Part shown: piece after piece, positions 63,635-64,000 of the stretch
How positions within the stretch are numbered: the stretch's first letter is position 1
Layout of the letters: the number at the start of each line of letters is the position of its first letter
NCBI GenBank assembly: GCA_034769895.1
Contig: CM068367.1
Location: 709,304,196-709,368,195, forward strand
DNA: 64,000 nucleotides
Origin: Magicicada septendecula
Taxonomy: Eukaryota > Arthropoda > Insecta > Hemiptera > Cicadidae
Direction of reading: 5' to 3'
Notes under the pieces: model-generated
The model's input: the letters and a program-made list of their open reading frames with translations, nothing else
Database searches by the model: none
What the model was told of the DNA's origin: nothing
Program-made: the position numbers and the translations under genes

Positions 63635-64000
63635 AGTACTTAATTTTGATAATTAAAGTATCCTGATAAGAAGCTCATAATAATCCACTGTAGAAACGTA
63701 GATGAAATAACTCTAAATGAAGAGGCTAAGTTAACGAGTTGGGGGTAATTTTCTATTAATGAAAATTATAGTTGAAGGGGTAAGGGAGAATTTTTTATGT
63801 GTACTAAGTTATCGGCAACAAAGTATTAGTTCTTTGTTAAAATTCCTTCCCGGGTTGTTTAGCCGTAGTCCAATGTTTTCTGCAAAACCAAACATTTCGG
63901 CAGTGCCATCCACTGCCATCATCAGTGAAAATCGATTGCGAAAACGTGAGGTAGTATAAACGTGATGTTAGTGACCACAATACTGTTGTTAAGGCTGAAG
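62287..64000 (+). repeat. 2,897-bp tandem duplication, right copy (cut by the window)
   Basis: Follows the left copy through to the window end. One visible difference is GGGGTAGTTTACC at 63429 versus GGGGCAGTTTACC at 60532. Confidence 0.88.
63635..64000 (+). repeat. Higher-order unit 22, only the first part of its S block
   Basis: S begins at 63635 (AGTACTTAATTTTG) and is cut by the window end. It matches the S of unit 21, including the loop change CCATCCACTGCC near 63908-63919. Confidence 0.9.

Larger units (their letters stand above)
1..64000 (+). repeat. Satellite DNA array with higher-order repeat structure, filling the window
   Basis: Every stretch I read is made of one monomer family of about 155-166 bp or of two non-monomer blocks (S, 479 bp; V, 141-163 bp) that recur at fixed places among the monomers. 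All copies point the same way. The monomer has a conserved head (ACGATAACAGCCGCAAATTC and variants), then CAGAATCAAATAATTTTTTG, a middle with GTAGAGTTCTCAAGACC, then GAAGATCGGTTAAGGGAAAG, GGGTAGTTTACCTGCAACG, and a T-rich linker. The array continues past both ends: the window opens inside one S block and closes inside another. Tandem, one-direction, nucleosome-length, AT-rich repeats with higher-order units are typical of eukaryotic centromeric or heterochromatic satellites; that location is inference. The family is not one I recognise. Confidence 0.97.
40300..64000 (+). repeat. Diverged flank of the array
   Basis: Same monomers and blocks as the core, but units differ from the core and from each other by many substitutions and by gained or lost monomers. 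Unit lengths are irregular (2402, 2470, 2564, 1455, 2471, 2399, 4384, 2897). It contains its own duplications: 44.64-57.3 kb in two halves 6,489-6,490 bp apart, a 969-bp shift near 57.6-58.95 kb, and a 2,897-bp shift from about 59.4 kb to the end. This fits an array edge that escapes the homogenisation seen to the left. Whether the true end of the array lies beyond base 64000 cannot be seen. Confidence 0.82.

Noticed and set aside
1-64000. CRISPR-like array of regularly spaced repeats
   Set aside because: The period is about 160 bp, the spacers are themselves related to each other, and no cas gene or 25-45 bp repeat structure is present.
1-64000. Retroviral, LTR or other virus-like remnants
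   Set aside because: No long terminal repeats, primer-binding site or related protein fragments were seen; the long-range repeats are satellite units.

Overview
The whole 64 kb window is a single tandem-repeat (satellite DNA) array. I find no protein-coding gene, tRNA, rRNA, CRISPR array or recognisable autonomous transposon. A tandem array of nucleosome-sized (about 155-166 bp), AT-rich monomers arranged in higher-order repeats, all in one orientation, is typical of eukaryotic centromeric, pericentromeric or sex-chromosome heterochromatin. I do not recognise the monomer family and cannot name the species.

There are three nested levels. (1) A monomer that starts near ATGGCAAACGATAAC (or ATGACGAACGATAAC) and ends in a T-rich linker, AACAAGGGTAATTTTTTCT. 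(2) Higher-order units of about 2.4, 2.9, 3.7, 4.2 and 4.7 kb. Each opens with one 479-bp non-monomer block (called S here), followed by 5-22 monomers that carry 1-4 copies of a 141-163 bp non-monomer insert (called V here). (3) In the left part, a 9,504-9,505 bp super-unit made of a 4.18, a 2.40 and a 2.92 kb unit, present twice in tandem with only about ten base differences that I noticed.

Layout. Bases 1 to about 40.3 kb are a highly homogenised core. Its unit order is C-A-B-C-A-B-D-E-A-B-A-B-F, where A=2401, B=2921, C=4182/4183, D=4702, E=4683 and F=3706 bp. From about 40.3 kb to the end the array is a more diverged flank: unit lengths are irregular (1455-4384 bp), there are private duplications of 6.49 kb, 2.90 kb and 0.97 kb, single-monomer gains and losses, and units that mix core-type and flank-type sequence. 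This looks like a homogenised core passing into an older edge.

All open reading frames are short (up to 101 codons), repeat with the array, and are broken in several diverged copies, so I call none as a gene. The most interesting unexplained signals are two hammerhead-ribozyme-like cores. One is on the minus strand inside every S block; the other is on the plus strand inside every V insert. Both have the core letters in the right order, but neither is a complete ribozyme by eye. Other notable signals are one junction (J) shared by five units, possible target-site-like direct repeats flanking S and V, and the sharp core-to-flank boundary.
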